A stretch of DNA of 64,000 nucleotides from Inia geoffrensis (taxonomy: Eukaryota; Chordata; Mammalia; Artiodactyla; Iniidae), in assembly GCA_036417435.1 (NCBI GenBank), contig CM070901.1:6794001-6858000 (forward strand), given 5' to 3'. Under the pieces are notes generated by a model. It made no database searches, was not told where the DNA came from, and saw only the letters and a list, made by a program, of their open reading frames with translations. Positions 46,786-58,969 of this stretch are shown piece after piece. Made by a program: the position numbers and the translations under genes. Each line of letters opens with the position of its first letter. Position 1 is the stretch's first letter.

Positions 46786-49240
46786 AACAATAAGTGCCAA
46801 GCAGTGTCACAGAAATGTGCTATAAAATAACAAAACACAAACCCTCGCTTAGAAAAACCCACAGAAGACAGAAAGGGCATTTTGGAAGGTAAAGCAAAGA
46901 GTGAATGTGAAGACAAAGTAAACAGAAGAGTAAAAACCAATGAACTGTAAAGAAAATAAATTTTTTTTCTCCATATATATCATGTAAAAAAGGAAATGTG
47001 AGGTAGAACTTAAAGACAATATAGCAGATATTAGGTGGTGTATTTCTATTTCTGATTTTCTCCAATGATCAACCAAAATGTATATTTTAACTCCAGGCAG
47101 AAAATTAACTTTGCCTGTGTTAAAATAATGTATTTTACTCTCTTTATTTATGTGTTATATTATTTTAAAGAATCAGCAATGTAGGTCATATCACCATTTC
47201 TATGAACTCCTTATCTTAGAAGTGGATGTGTTTAGTTTTAGAAAGTGGATAAAATATACTACTGAAAGGAACTACATAAATAATGAATGAACTGAAATGG
47301 AACAAATGTATTTTAATGGCTCTGATGAAATAAATATTAATTTAAAAATAACCCTGTGTTATCTTTCAGGTTTGTGGATGCATGTTGCATTAAATATCTT
47401 ATATAAAATAAACAATAAGTTCTCATGTGAAGGTCAGAATATTATATTTGTAGAGCATATACTTCTGCGATTCTACTTTTTTATATTCCTGAGGTTGCCT
47501 GATTTTAACAAGGTTACTAAAAACAGAACAAGCTTTTTCTATTAATTACTGTACATATTAATTAATAAATAATCCCTTATTCTACAGTGTATATTTTCCA
47601 TAGCAATAGGATTAAAAATCCAGTCCTTTGTAAATTCAAAATTGTCAGATGCTATCATTTTTTTCTCTGCACAATTAACAACTATTAATTAATGCATCAA
47701 AACAACTCATGATTTACTCTGTTATCCAAAGAAACGTTTTAGTATTGGTAGCTGCAGTCTCAGTAGGTGTTCTAAATTTCTACAAACATGTTTATTTTAT
47801 TTTAATTATTGATGTATATGAAATAATTCTTTTTACATGAAAGGTACTGTTATGATGGAATTTATAATCCTTCTTTCTTTAACCTTCATATGCTTTTTCC
47901 TTTTAGATTAATGGTGCTGAAATTCAATGAATTTATTTTCACAGCACTACATAGAAAAGATGTTTTGATTTGGATTCACTTCACAAAAAATCTTTTAATT
48001 AACTGAAATAAGCTATGTAGCCTTCCTCTTTTATCTACTTATGTTACTTTTTATTACTACCACTTCACTTACCAGAGTAAAATGTGACTAGCAGTTATAT
48101 AGCCCTTCTTTTTATCAATAAAGAGTTAATATTATCTAGCTTCATTATTTTAGCATATCTAGAACAATGAACTGAAATCATCAATTAATATGTTTTAACA
48201 GTCTTGTTTTTATGCACTATAATATCAATTATTGAAAAAAGTGTATTCATTCGTTAAAGGTAGAGTATGAAATAACAGTTAAACAGCAAGCCAACAAAAA
48301 TAATGTTTACTTCTGTGGGTGTACCATGTTTCTTTTACTTACTTATATATATATAAAACATATTATATATATAATATATATATACCTTCATGTAGCAAAA
48401 TCAGTATATATTACACAAGTATATTCAAGAGACAATTTATCCTAAATAGAATATTTTCAATGGATTGTACATACACCTACATTTATTTTGCAGGACAGGA
48501 GAATATCTTCATGTATTCACCACTATCAGTGAGATTTTGCACATAGATGGTGCTTAGTTGATTTTTGTATATGATGTAAGACATAGGTCCACTTTTATTC
48601 TTTTGCATGTGGATATTTAGTTTTCGCAACACCATTTGTTGAAGAAACTATCTTTTTCCCACTGTGTATTCTTGGCACCCTTCTCAAAAATCAGTTGACC
48701 ATATATATGTGGATTTATTTCTTGATTCTTTATTGTTTGCCATTGGTTTATACATCTGTGTTTGGTTTATATTGGTTTATGTGTATTTGTGTGTGTGTGT
48801 GTTATTTTACAAAAGTGAAAAAAAATTTAGAAATACCCTGAGAATAATTATTACCAACTGAGGTTTATCCCCCTGGCTAAGAGATCAATTATGTGTGAGG
48901 TCAGAATAAAGACATTTTTAGATGGTCAAAATTGCTAAAATGACATTCCACGTACACATTTTCTGGAAGTTACAAAAGGATATGCTTAATCAAACCAAAA
49001 AGGGAGACACTGGATCCAGGAAAGAGAGATAAATGGAGACAATCAGAGATTATGTGCGAAGGAGACCAAGAGAATAACTAGTCTAGGATTAAAGGGAATG
49101 AGAGAGGATTTCAATTCACATGTCAATAAGGGGAAAAAAAATCTGATATACTAGTTGATTTATTTGATCTTATAGAAAACATAATTCCATAGCATTTGGC
49201 AATTATATAGAAAAAATTGCAAAAAATAGTAATAGTTATA
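46786..49240. other. Long AT-rich stretch, no gene seen
   Basis: No supported gene. A TA-rich low-complexity run lies at 48340-48385. L1-like minus-strand ORF2 wording appears at about 48545-48700 (CAACACCATTTGTTGAAGAAAC), a probable short L1 fragment, followed by a small TG run near 48788. Confidence 0.4.
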
Positions 49241-49242
49241 TA

Positions 49243-51479
49243 CAGGTAAAACTTCTTTTATTGAGCTTTGCTTTATTGTACTTTGCAGTTATTGTGGGTT
49301 TTTTCTCCAAACTGAAGGTTTGTGATAATCATGCATCAAGCCAGTTTATGGGTACCATTTTTTCAACAGCTTTTGCTCACTTCTTGTCTGCGTCACATTG
49401 TGGTAATTCTTGCAATATTTCAAACTTTTTCATCACTATATTTGTTATGGTGATCTGTGATCAGTGATATTTGATGTTACTACTGTAATTGTTTTGGGGC
49501 ACCACAAACTGGGCCCATATAAGAAGATGAACTGGATCGATAAATGTTGTATGTGTTCTGACTGTTCCACTGACCGGCCATACCCTGCCTCTCTCCCTCT
49601 ACTCAGGCCTCCCTATTCCCTGAGATGCAGCAATATTAAAATTAATTAGTTAGGCCACTTAATAACGCTACAATGATCTCTAGATGTTCAAGTGAAAAGT
49701 CCCAAGTCTTTCACTTTAAGTCAAAAGCTAGAAATGATTAAGCTTAGTGAGGAAGGCATGATGAATGTTAAGATAAGCAGAAAGCAAGGCCTCTTCTGCC
49801 AAAAAGCTAGCCAAGCTGTGACTGCAGAGGGAAAGTTCTTCAAGCAAATTAAAGTGCTACTCCAGTGAACACAGGAATGATAAAGTTTGAAGCTAGCAAT
49901 GTAAACCCTGAGGTTTACAGAAAGAAACCATCTCCATGACTTAAAAATGAAAGGTGAAGCAGCAAATGTTGATGTCGAAGCTGCCGCAAGTTATCCCGAG
50001 GATCTTGCTAAGATAATTAAAGAAGGTGGCTGCAATAAACAACAGATTTTCAGTGTAGACAAAACAGCCTTATTGGGAGAAGGTGCCATCTAGGATTTTC
50101 ATAGCTAGAGAACAGAAGTCAATGCCTGGCTTCAAAACTTCAAAGGACAGGCTGACCCTCTTGTTAGGGGCTGGTGACTTTAAGTTGAAACCAATGCTCA
50201 TTTACCATTCCAAATATCCTAGGGCCCTTAAAAACTGTACTAAATTAGCTTTGCGTGTGCTCTATAAATGGAAAAACAAAGCCTGGAGGACAGCACATCT
50301 GTTTACAGCCGGGTTTACTGAATATTATAAGCCCACTATTGAGAACTACTGCTCAGAAAAAAAAAAAAATTCTTTCAAAATACTACTGATCGTTGATAAT
50401 GCACCTGGTCACCCAACAGCTCTGATGGAGATGGACAACAAGATTAATGTTGTTTTCCTGCCTGCTAACATGACATCCATTCTCCAGCCCATTGGTCAAG
50501 GAATAATTTTGACATTCAAATCTCATTATTTAAGAAATATACATTTTATAAATTGTATACATTTCAATGAAAATACTCAGACAATACAAAATAACTCAGA
50601 ATCAAAAAAAAAAAAAAACCCTCAGTATGTAAAATTCAAAATTTACAACAAGAAAACCAACATGAAACCCCTTTTCTTTGTGGACCATGAGGGTATTGCT
50701 GTATTACATTTAAAGCAAATTAGAGCTTTTCGTTGATAGCTTAAAAATATAAACTGTAATATGTAGCAGAAGAATTTCCATGCATCCGTTTTCATAATCT
50801 AGTAAGAAATACATTTCATAAGGCTATAGATGCCATAGATAGTGATTCCTCTGGTGGATCCAGACAAAGTAAATTGAAAACCTTCTGGAAAGGATTCACC
50901 ATTTTAGATGCCATCAAGAACATTCATGATTCATGCAACCTTGGCAGTGAAAGCACAGAGTCCTAACCACTGGACTGCCAGGGAATTCCTGGATTGACTA
51001 CAATTTTGAAAGAAAGTCTGCTGTGGGTGAAATGCTATCAAACAGCATTGCAGGCTACAGAGAAACCATTCTCGGGAGGAAGAGTCAATGGATGTGGCAA
51101 ACTTTACTGTGGTCTTATTTCAAGAAACTGCCATAGCCGCTCCAACCTTCAGCAGCCAATAAGCTGGTCAATCAGCAGCCGTCAGTCTTCAGGCAAACCT
51201 TCCACCAGCAAAAAGATTAAGACTCTCTGAATGCTCAGATGATGTTCAGCATGTTTTAGCAATAAAGTATGTTTTTTAAATAATGGTATTTTTAGTAAGA
51301 TATTTACATTGTTTTTAGAGACATAATGCTACTGATCATTTAAAAGACTACAGTATAGTGTAAACATAACTTTTATGTGCAGTGGAAAACCCCAAAATTC
51401 GTGTGACTAACTTTACTGCAATATTTGCTTTATTGTGGTGCTCTGGAACCAAACCAGAAATATCTCTGAGGAATGCCTA
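49243..51479 (+). mobile_element. Tigger1 DNA transposon, near full length, transposase dead
   Basis: The terminal inverted repeats are present (left CAGGTAAAACTTCTTTTATTG, right ending CTGAGGAATGCCTA), and TA flanks both ends (49241-49242 and 51480-51481). The interior holds a pogo-type DDE transposase remnant. The longest open piece, 50083-50736, keeps [12 protein letters not shown], the catalytic-Asp block of the family, and the following [16 protein letters not shown] block (consensus has LQPMDQG), so one Asp of the triad reads Gly here. Frameshifts before 50083 and A-runs in the frame make it inactive. Usual length is about 2.4 kb. A SINE fragment lies within. Confidence 0.9.
50939..50989 (-). 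repeat. Head fragment of a tRNA-derived SINE inside Tigger1
   Basis: Minus strand: only about 50 bases of the SINE start are present (CACAGAGTCCTAACCACTGG then CTGCCAGGGAATTCC). The rest and the tail are missing. It lies within the Tigger1 copy, after the main transposase remnant. Confidence 0.8.
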
Positions 51480-51944
51480 TACATAGAAAACTAGCCCACA
51501 AAAATGAGAGAAGATGCATACAAGAAAAAGAAAAACTATAAAGCTTAAGGGAAGAAAAAGGAATAGTAACCAAAGTTATAGCACATTATTTGACAGAGCA
51601 GTTATAATATTAATACAACTATGTTGAGATAAATCCATACTGGAATGGAGGGGATGTGCTAAGGAAAGAGAAGAAAAAGCAAATCTAACATCATAAAAAA
51701 CAAAATAAAAACCAATAGATAATGTTTAAAATGTATAAATAAAAATATTACAGTATTTATACTGAAATAAAAGCCAGAATAAACGACTTAAAATTTTTAA
51801 ATAAAAGTCAAAGTGGTATAACAACAATAAAAGTCGCTTCCCCCGTTTCACCGCACTCTGTTCTACTTCTTAAAGGCAACCACTTTAACTTTCTATGTCT
51901 ATCTTTAGGCCAGTATTATATTATTCTGCTGTAGTATAGCAAGC

Positions 51945-52755
51945 TTGACCTCACTGTCACTAATCATCAGAGAAATGTAAATAAAACCAAAATGAGATAC
52001 CACCTTACACCTGTTAGGATGGCCATTTTCAGAAAAACAAAAGATAAATATTGGTGAGAATGTGGAGAAATTAGAACAGTTGTACACTATTGGTGGGAAT
52101 ACAAAATGGTGCAGCAGCAATAGAAAGCAATGTAGGGGTTCCTCAAAAAATTAAAAACACAAAACAAAACCACCCAAGATCCAGTAATTCCACTTCTGGG
52201 TGTTTATTGAGAACTGAAATTAGAATCTCAAAGACATATTAGCATTCCCATGTTCATTGAAGCACTATTCACAATAGCCAAGATGTTGAAACAACTTATA
52301 TGTCCATTGATGGATAAATGGATAAAGAAAATGTGGTATATATACACAATAGAATATTATTCAGCCTTTAAAATGGAGGAAATCCTGTAATAAGCTATGA
52401 CATGGGTGAAACTTGAAGACATATGATAAGTTAAATAAGCCTGTCACAGAAGGACAAATCTGCATGATTCCACTTAAATGAAGGTACCTAAAATAGTCAA
52501 ACCCATGGAAGCAGAAAGCAGGATGGTGGCTGCCAGGGGCTGGAGGGAGAGGGGAAGTAAGGATTTGCTCATCAAAGGACAAAGTTTCAATTGTGCAAGA
52601 TGAATAAGTTCTAGAGATAAGCTGTAAACCACTGGGCTTGTAGCTACCAATACTTTATTGTACACTTAAAAATGTGCTCAGAGGGTAGATCTCATGTTGT
52701 GTTCTTAGCACAATAATGTAATAATAATGTAACAGTAAATATGTGTGGAATTAAT
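51945..52755 (+). repeat. LINE-1 3' end
   Basis: Plus-strand L1 from CTAATCATCAGAGAAATGTAAAT through CTATTGGTGGGAATACAAAATGG, CACAATAGCCAAGATGTTG and the 3' UTR (GCCAGGGGCTGGAGGGAGAGG). Stops throughout; old L1M type. DNA from 51480 to 51945 is AT-rich without a gene. Confidence 0.9.
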
Positions 52756-52794
52756 AAAGACAAATTATTTTGAAAATAACATTAATGAAACTAT

Positions 52795-52920
52795 CATTAA
52801 AAACATTCATGTTTTTACTGTTTAAATATTAGAAACATTAAAAACATGTTTTTAATGTTTTAATTAAAACATGAATGTTTTTAATGTTTTAATTAAAAAC
52901 ATGAATGTTTATAATGACAA
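52795..52920. repeat. AT-rich palindromic tandem repeat
   Basis: The unit AAAACATGAATGTTTTTAATG recurs two to three times with TTTTAATTAAAA spacers. Because the unit is close to its own complement (AAAACAT versus ATGTTTT), the whole block can fold into hairpins. Confidence 0.75.
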
Positions 52921-53585
52921 AAAATGTGTATTTCAATCTCATTTTCTTGAGAAGAATGTGTGCTTTTTGAAATGTAATAAAGTAGAATAATAGTTCCACA
53001 CACAAACACATACACACACATTGCTATTCACTTTCCCCTGAAAAGAGATAACTTGTTAAAAAAAAATTAAATTTATAATTAATCTTCAAACCACCTAGCC
53101 ATTGGTAGAAAATTTTCCTGTCACATTCTGCAAATGATAGAAAATTATCGTAAGCAAGTGCTACACAGAAAATGTGCACATTTAATTTATAGGAAAGGTT
53201 AATTGCATTGCTGTGTTAGCATGGCCTGCTTGAGTGCTGAATCCAGGGAGCATAAATGATTTTTAAGTACACAGTGAGAGAGTGGATTGCCCCCCTAGGA
53301 TTATTCCTGAGACTTTTGTGCTCAGTCAAGCAATAAGACATGTTACACATCTCCATGGTGATTGTTCTCAGGATCCCTGAAGTTTAATCCCTAAAGATCA
53401 TGAAACAAAACTCAATAATAAATGGATTTCTGATGCTAGCATCTAAACAAAAAAGGAACATTATTGGTTTTCTTCTTCTTAAAAAAATATAAAGCAATTG
53501 TAACATAAACATGCTGTGATAATTCCTTGCATCACTGAAGTTTTATTCTTTCCTTCATATTATGAAGATTCTACTCTATTCAAGG

Positions 53586-53788
53586 TTTTTTTTTTTTGTG
53601 GTACGTGGGCCTTTCACTGTTGTGGCCTCTCCCATTGCAGAGCACAGGCTCCAGACACACAGGCTCTGCAGCCATGGCGCACGGGCCCAGCCGCTCCGCA
53701 GCATGTGGATCCTCCCAGGCTGGGGCACGAACCCGTGTCCCCTGCATCGGCAGGTGGACTCTCAACCACTGCGCCACCAGGGAAGACC
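53586..53788 (-). repeat. CHR-type SINE (full length)
   Basis: Poly(T) at the left, complete body, inverted head CACCAGGGAAGACC at the right (one change from the usual AAGCCC). The flanking repeat CAAGGT is present on both sides. DNA from 52921 to 53585 is AT-rich without a gene. Confidence 0.95.
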
Positions 53789-53966
53789 AAGGTATTTTTA
53801 ATTCTAATCACATGGTCTTTCTTTAAAGATGACTTATTCTTTGACAAAAATATGGATTATTAGAGGAAATGTAATTTGGGCTAGTGTACATTACATAGCT
53901 GCTACTAAGACTTAAACATACTATTGCTGCCACTGATACACTTGACTTCACTTCAAAGCTCATATT

Positions 53967-54165
53967 GGGACTTCCCTGGTGGTCCAGTGGTTAAGACTTC
54001 ACCTTCCAATGCAGGGGGTGTGGGTTTGATCCCTGGGTGGGGAGCTAAGATCTCACATGCCTTGTGGTCAAAATACTAAACCATAAAACAGAAGCAATAT
54101 TGTAACAAATTCAATAAAGACTTTGAAAATACTCCAGATCAAAAAATCTTTAAAAAAAAATAAAA
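53967..54165 (+). repeat. tRNA-derived SINE (older CHR/Bov-tA-like form)
   Basis: GGGACTTCCCTGGTGGTCCAG, GGTTTGATCCCTGGGTGGGG, then a degenerate A-rich tail with AATTCAATAAAGACTTTG. The box-B-like GGTTTGATCCC differs by one base from the usual GGTTCGATCCC. Confidence 0.85.
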
Positions 54166-55002
54166 TAAAGTCAATGGGAAGAGAAACTTCATTGTTTCCT
54201 AAAATGTAGATTCTCAAGCCAGCAGACCCTAGCTAAATCAATAATTTCCATTTCAACATCTTATCAACTAAGACTTAAAGAAAATTCTAGTCATATGTCT
54301 CTGCTGTGAAAATTGTCAAAAGTAATCAGAGATTTGTTGTAAACAAATAAAATATTTTTTCTAAAAACCTCAAGTGTGATATATTATTGAATTTATCCTA
54401 AACCCTTAATAGACTTCAAAATATAAAATATTTATAAAAATGGAAATGTAAATTTCACATAAAATTTCAAATGTAAAAATTTAAGCATTTAAACTTTTGA
54501 AATTAAGACACAATTATAATATAAATTATTTCAAAAAAATAATTCATAATTTGAGTATATAAGCTAGAAACCCCACAATTTAAACATCCACAAACATTCT
54601 TTTGGTATACACTATATACAAGACACTGTGTACTAAGCACACAGAAGAAATATTGCTCAATATCACATTTCATATATTAGAGAGTGTCATCAATTGTTAA
54701 GATGCACTATTATTTTTCATACAACTTAGAAAAATATTACAATTACAGTGTGATACAATACTTTAAAAAGAACCCTGCACAACTAAAGAATTGCTCCTAT
54801 ATATCTCTCACTGTTATAATTTTTTTTTTCACTTGTTCCATTGACTTTCTAATTCATCTTACTTTGTTTGCATTGCTTAACATGTGATGGGCAATCTCTC
54901 TGTATGTACCTCAGTAATAAAACAGAACCCAGCTTTATTTCCCTGTAAATGTACTGCTTTCTTCACCAACATAAAGTTCTTGTTGGGTGCTGTTTTTTTT
55001 TT

Positions 55003-55003
<1 letters not shown>

Positions 55004-55050
<47 letters not shown>
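55004..55050. repeat. (AT)n microsatellite
   Basis: About 22 uninterrupted TA units after a T run. The surrounding 54166-55860 is AT-rich with no gene seen. Confidence 0.95.
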
Positions 55051-55053
<3 letters not shown>

Positions 55054-55942
55054 TGGAATTCTAGTTATTTTTCTGAAGATAGATGTTTACTTCAATTATA
55101 TCAAACGATGCTTCTCTGATTTCCTAACTTTTTATGCAATAACTTTCCATGATAACGCTGAAAGAGTCCAATCTCTCTGAATACTTAAATGTCAATTCAA
55201 TTTAAGCTATTGATTGACAGTGCATGTCCTTTAACTGAAATGAGAATGAAGTGGAGACCTATGATCAAATTCATACATGATTCACATGATTTTCAAATAT
55301 AAAATAAAACTAAACTAAAATACACACAAAATTTGTTTCCTCCTACATTCCTTTCCCAAATTCCAATATTTTCCAAACATCTGAGATAATCATAACGCCA
55401 TAGATACATATCTAAAAAAAATATCAGAAACAGAAAGTGACCATTGAAACAACTCCCCACAAAACATCAGGGATCAATTTGATTATAAAATTACATATTC
55501 AGGAAAAAAAATCTCTGTTTGAAGGCTAATAGGTACATTAACAGAGTTGTCACGACATGTTTCAGACACTTCGTCCTAGGCATGCTCCAAGGCACACCCT
55601 TTAGACAGTTAAGTGCACGCTGGTTACGACTGAGTAGCACACAAACAACAACTGTAAAAGCCAGGTGAAATACTAACATGCTGACATTTGAAAGCCCTAG
55701 AAAGCATCCAAGGCAGCTGAGATTTAAGAGTCAATGCAGCACAAAGAAAATGCAGCAAGGTGAACCTGATATTTTCTGCTGCTTTTTCCTTGAGACACAT
55801 GCTGGTTCTTAATTGGTATGCAGCTTAGAAGTCAAGAAAAAGAAGATCAGAACGATCAGAGCAGCTTCAGGTAGCTAGACAGACACTGAAGAACAGGGAT
55901 CTGAAGGTGCCTTGGGCTTCAGGGGTCGAGACGCCAGAGAAA

Positions 55943-55958
55943 ATGGAGCCTCTGAAAG
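55943..55958 (+). CDS. Possible first coding exon (16 nt after an ATG)
   Basis: The context AGAAAATGG has A at -3 and G at +4, a good Kozak start. Five codons, MEPLK, are followed by a split codon and a strong donor AAAG|GTAAGCC. About 100 bases of balanced-composition, 5'UTR-like sequence precede it (from about 55840), unlike the AT-rich flanks. No second exon in phase can be found before the window end, and no CpG island or TATA box is clear. It could be chance. Confidence 0.25.
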
Positions 55959-56089
55959 GTAAGCCTTACATTGTGTCTTAAGCTTTTTGTCATTTTCTCA
56001 ATTTTTGCTGGTCACGAGCCTAATAAATGAAGCAAAATGTGATAGTTAAGAAACTAAAAAAATAAGCAATGGTTCTGCTTTTGGATAGG

Positions 56090-58180
56090 ATGGAGCAGAT
56101 TGCAGCAGATTCGCATTACAGTGAAAATAACAAGGATTTCCAGAATGGCAGTGTGAGGTGCTTGACAATCTCTCTCCCCAGTGAAATGGACACTTAATGG
56201 GTGAAAATTACATACATACAAAATTGGAGTCTCTGCAAATTGTCCTAAGAGCATATGGAAAAGAGAGGAGCATAAATTCACAAAAATTGACTACATCTCA
56301 GCAAGGGCATTGAGTCACAACATGCTCCCTCCCTACCCCCCACCTCCAGCTCAACATGACACAACTCTACTCCAGGAGGACAGGGCTAAGAACACAGAGC
56401 TTCCTTGCCCCCAAGCACCCAGTCTATGGTTGCATATTTGATCCAGGAGGGGCAGGGCACCAGCATCTTTCATCACACCCACAGCTCTACGTTGCAGAAA
56501 CTATTCCAGGCAGTCATAGTCAAGAAGACCACTACATACTGTCTACCAGAGACACAATTTAGATCCAAAGTTACAAATACACTGAATGTAAAAGGACTGA
56601 AACATGCACACAGAAACCGTAAGACATGAAATGGCTGTATTAATATTAAATGAAATAGACATAAAGTTACTTCACTATAGATATTTTATAATAATAAAAG
56701 TGTCAGTCAATCAGGGTGATATGACAACCATACACATATATTCACCTAATAATAATGTCTCAAAATACAAGAAGCAAAACTGATAGAATTGAAAGGAAAA
56801 ATAGGTAATTCAACAATAAGATTTAGAGATTTCAGTACCCCATCTTCCATAATGAATAGCACAATCATGTAAGATCAACAAGGTGCTAAAACCTTGGAAA
56901 CACTATAAGCCAACTAGACTTAACCTGACTCTATAGAACATTCGATACAACCATAGCAGAATTCACATTCTTCTCATGCACACATGGAACACACTTCAAC
57001 GTAGACCAAATGCAAGGCCATACAAAAGTCTCAATATATTCAGGAGAAATGAAATCAAACAAGTATGTTCTCTAAACACAATAGAATGAAATCAGAAATA
57101 AATAACAGAGGAATAGTGGGAAAATGGCAACGTGGGAGAACCTATCTTCCCCATTTCGCCCTCTCCCACAAAGATCAATGATTGGACAGCTATCCATGAA
57201 CAAAAACAGCTCTGGGAGACACCAAGAATCCACTTAGCAAATCTTAGCAACACAATGAAAAAAAATACACAGTTTTCCAATGAAGACATACAAATGGTCA
57301 ACAGGTATATGAAAGAGTACTCTAAATCACTAAGTATGAAACTACAATGAAATATCACATTTGTTAGAATGGCCATCATCAGAAAGACAGATGTGGTATT
57401 GGTGAGGATGTGGAGAAAAGGAACACTTGTTCACTATTGATGGGAATGTAAATTGGTCCAGTCACTATGGTAAACAATATGGAGGTTCCTCAAAGAATTT
57501 AAAAATAAAATACTGCATGATCCAGCAATCCCACTTCTGCATATATGTCCAAAGGAGTTGAAATCAAAATCTTAAACAGATAGCTGCACCCCCATGTTCA
57601 TTGCGGTATTAGTCACAATAGTCAAGATATGGAAACACTTGGTCTGTCAACAGATGAATGGATAAAAAAGATGCTATATGTATAACGGAATATTATTCAG
57701 CCATTAGAAGGAAGAAAATGCTGCCATCTGTTACAATTTGGATGAGACTTGAGGGTATTATACTAAATGAAATGTTACAGAAAAACAAATACTGTATGAT
57801 ATCACTCATATGTGGATTCAAAACAGCCTAACTCAGAGAAACGGGGAGTGAAACGATGGTTACCAGAGGACGGGTGCAGGGGAAATGGAAAGACATTGGT
57901 CAAAGGATACAAACTTCCAGTTGTAAGATTAACATGTTCTGGGGATCTAATACACAGCATAGTGATTATAGCTAATAATACTGTATTATATACTTGAAAG
58001 TTTGTAGAGTAGATTGTAAATATTCTCACCACAAAAAATGGTAATTACATGATGGTCTGAAGGTATTAGCTAATGCTAAGTGGTAAGCATTTGCAATATA
58101 CATCAAATCAACACCCCATTCATCTTAAATGTATACAATGATATATGTCAGTTATATCTCAATAAAGCTGGAATTTTTAA
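56090..58180 (+). repeat. Old LINE-1 with internal deletions
   Basis: Plus-strand L1 ORF2 wording at 56520-57110 (CATACTGTCTACCAGAGACAC; CAAAACTGATAGAATTGAAAGG; CAGAATTCACATTCTTCTCATG) and then the ORF2 end and 3' UTR at 57260-58180 (ACTATTGATGGGAATGTAAATTGG; TCAATAAAGCTGGAATTTTT). The middle of ORF2 is missing between about 57110 and 57260. The 56090-56520 part is less certain. No open frame. Confidence 0.8.
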
Positions 58181-58857
58181 AATAAGTAATGGAGGAATTT
58201 GGAAACTTCACAAGCAGGTGGAAACCAATACATCTATAAATAACTGATGGATCAAAAATTTAAAAAAAACTCACAATAGACATCTTCCCTCCTCCTGAGT
58301 ATTTTCAAATTATTTTTGGTGACTAAAAAACTGTTAACACTGTCTGATATTTGCCATGTATGCAGAGGCAATATTTTAAGCAATTATAAAAATGTAACTA
58401 TTTCATTCTTTGCTGTATAAACCAATACCATAATTCTTTGTTTTGTTCAAATTATTCCAACTTTCACAATTGGGAGATTTTCACATTGACTTCCTTTTCT
58501 TTTTGACATGCTTCATCCATTATTCTCTTTTGAGATATTCCCTATGTTCTACCAATGCAAGATGCTTCAGGCTTATCTTGTTTTTCTACTGTTCCAGCTG
58601 TAGACTTTGCTATTTCTTCAAGTAGCCCTCATTCCCTTCATTGAAGAATGTTAATTAAAAATAAAGATCTGAGCATAAGGTAGCTTCATTGTTAGTGAGT
58701 ATTTTCTGCTTTTAAACCATCTAAGAGAACAGAATTAGGAAATATGTGTATGAATACTAACACACAAACACTTTGTTTATTTTTCTATCAAGCAATAAAC
58801 AAAGCCTTTAAAATAATTTCATTATATGTATTTAATATATTTGAAGTAATTATGAGA

Positions 58858-58860
<3 letters not shown>

Positions 58861-58899
<39 letters not shown>

Positions 58900-58900
58900 T

Positions 58901-58948
<48 letters not shown>

Positions 58949-58955
58949 AGAGAGA
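58861..58955. repeat. Compound (TG)n(GA)n microsatellite
   Basis: About 20 TG units pass into about 20 GA units with few breaks. It lies just outside the old L1 that starts near 58970. The DNA from 58181 to 58860 is AT-rich without a gene. Confidence 0.95.
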
Positions 58956-58969
58956 TTATTTTACCTGAA

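Noticed and set aside
50083..50736. A 217-codon frame as a functional transposase gene.
   Set aside because: It covers only part of the Tigger1 protein, with a changed catalytic block, A-run indels and a frame break upstream; it is a remnant.
55943..55958. MEPLK start considered as the first exon of SMYD3, whose protein also begins this way.
   Set aside because: Five residues are too few; no CpG island is present, and the following codons known for that gene's first exon are not found.
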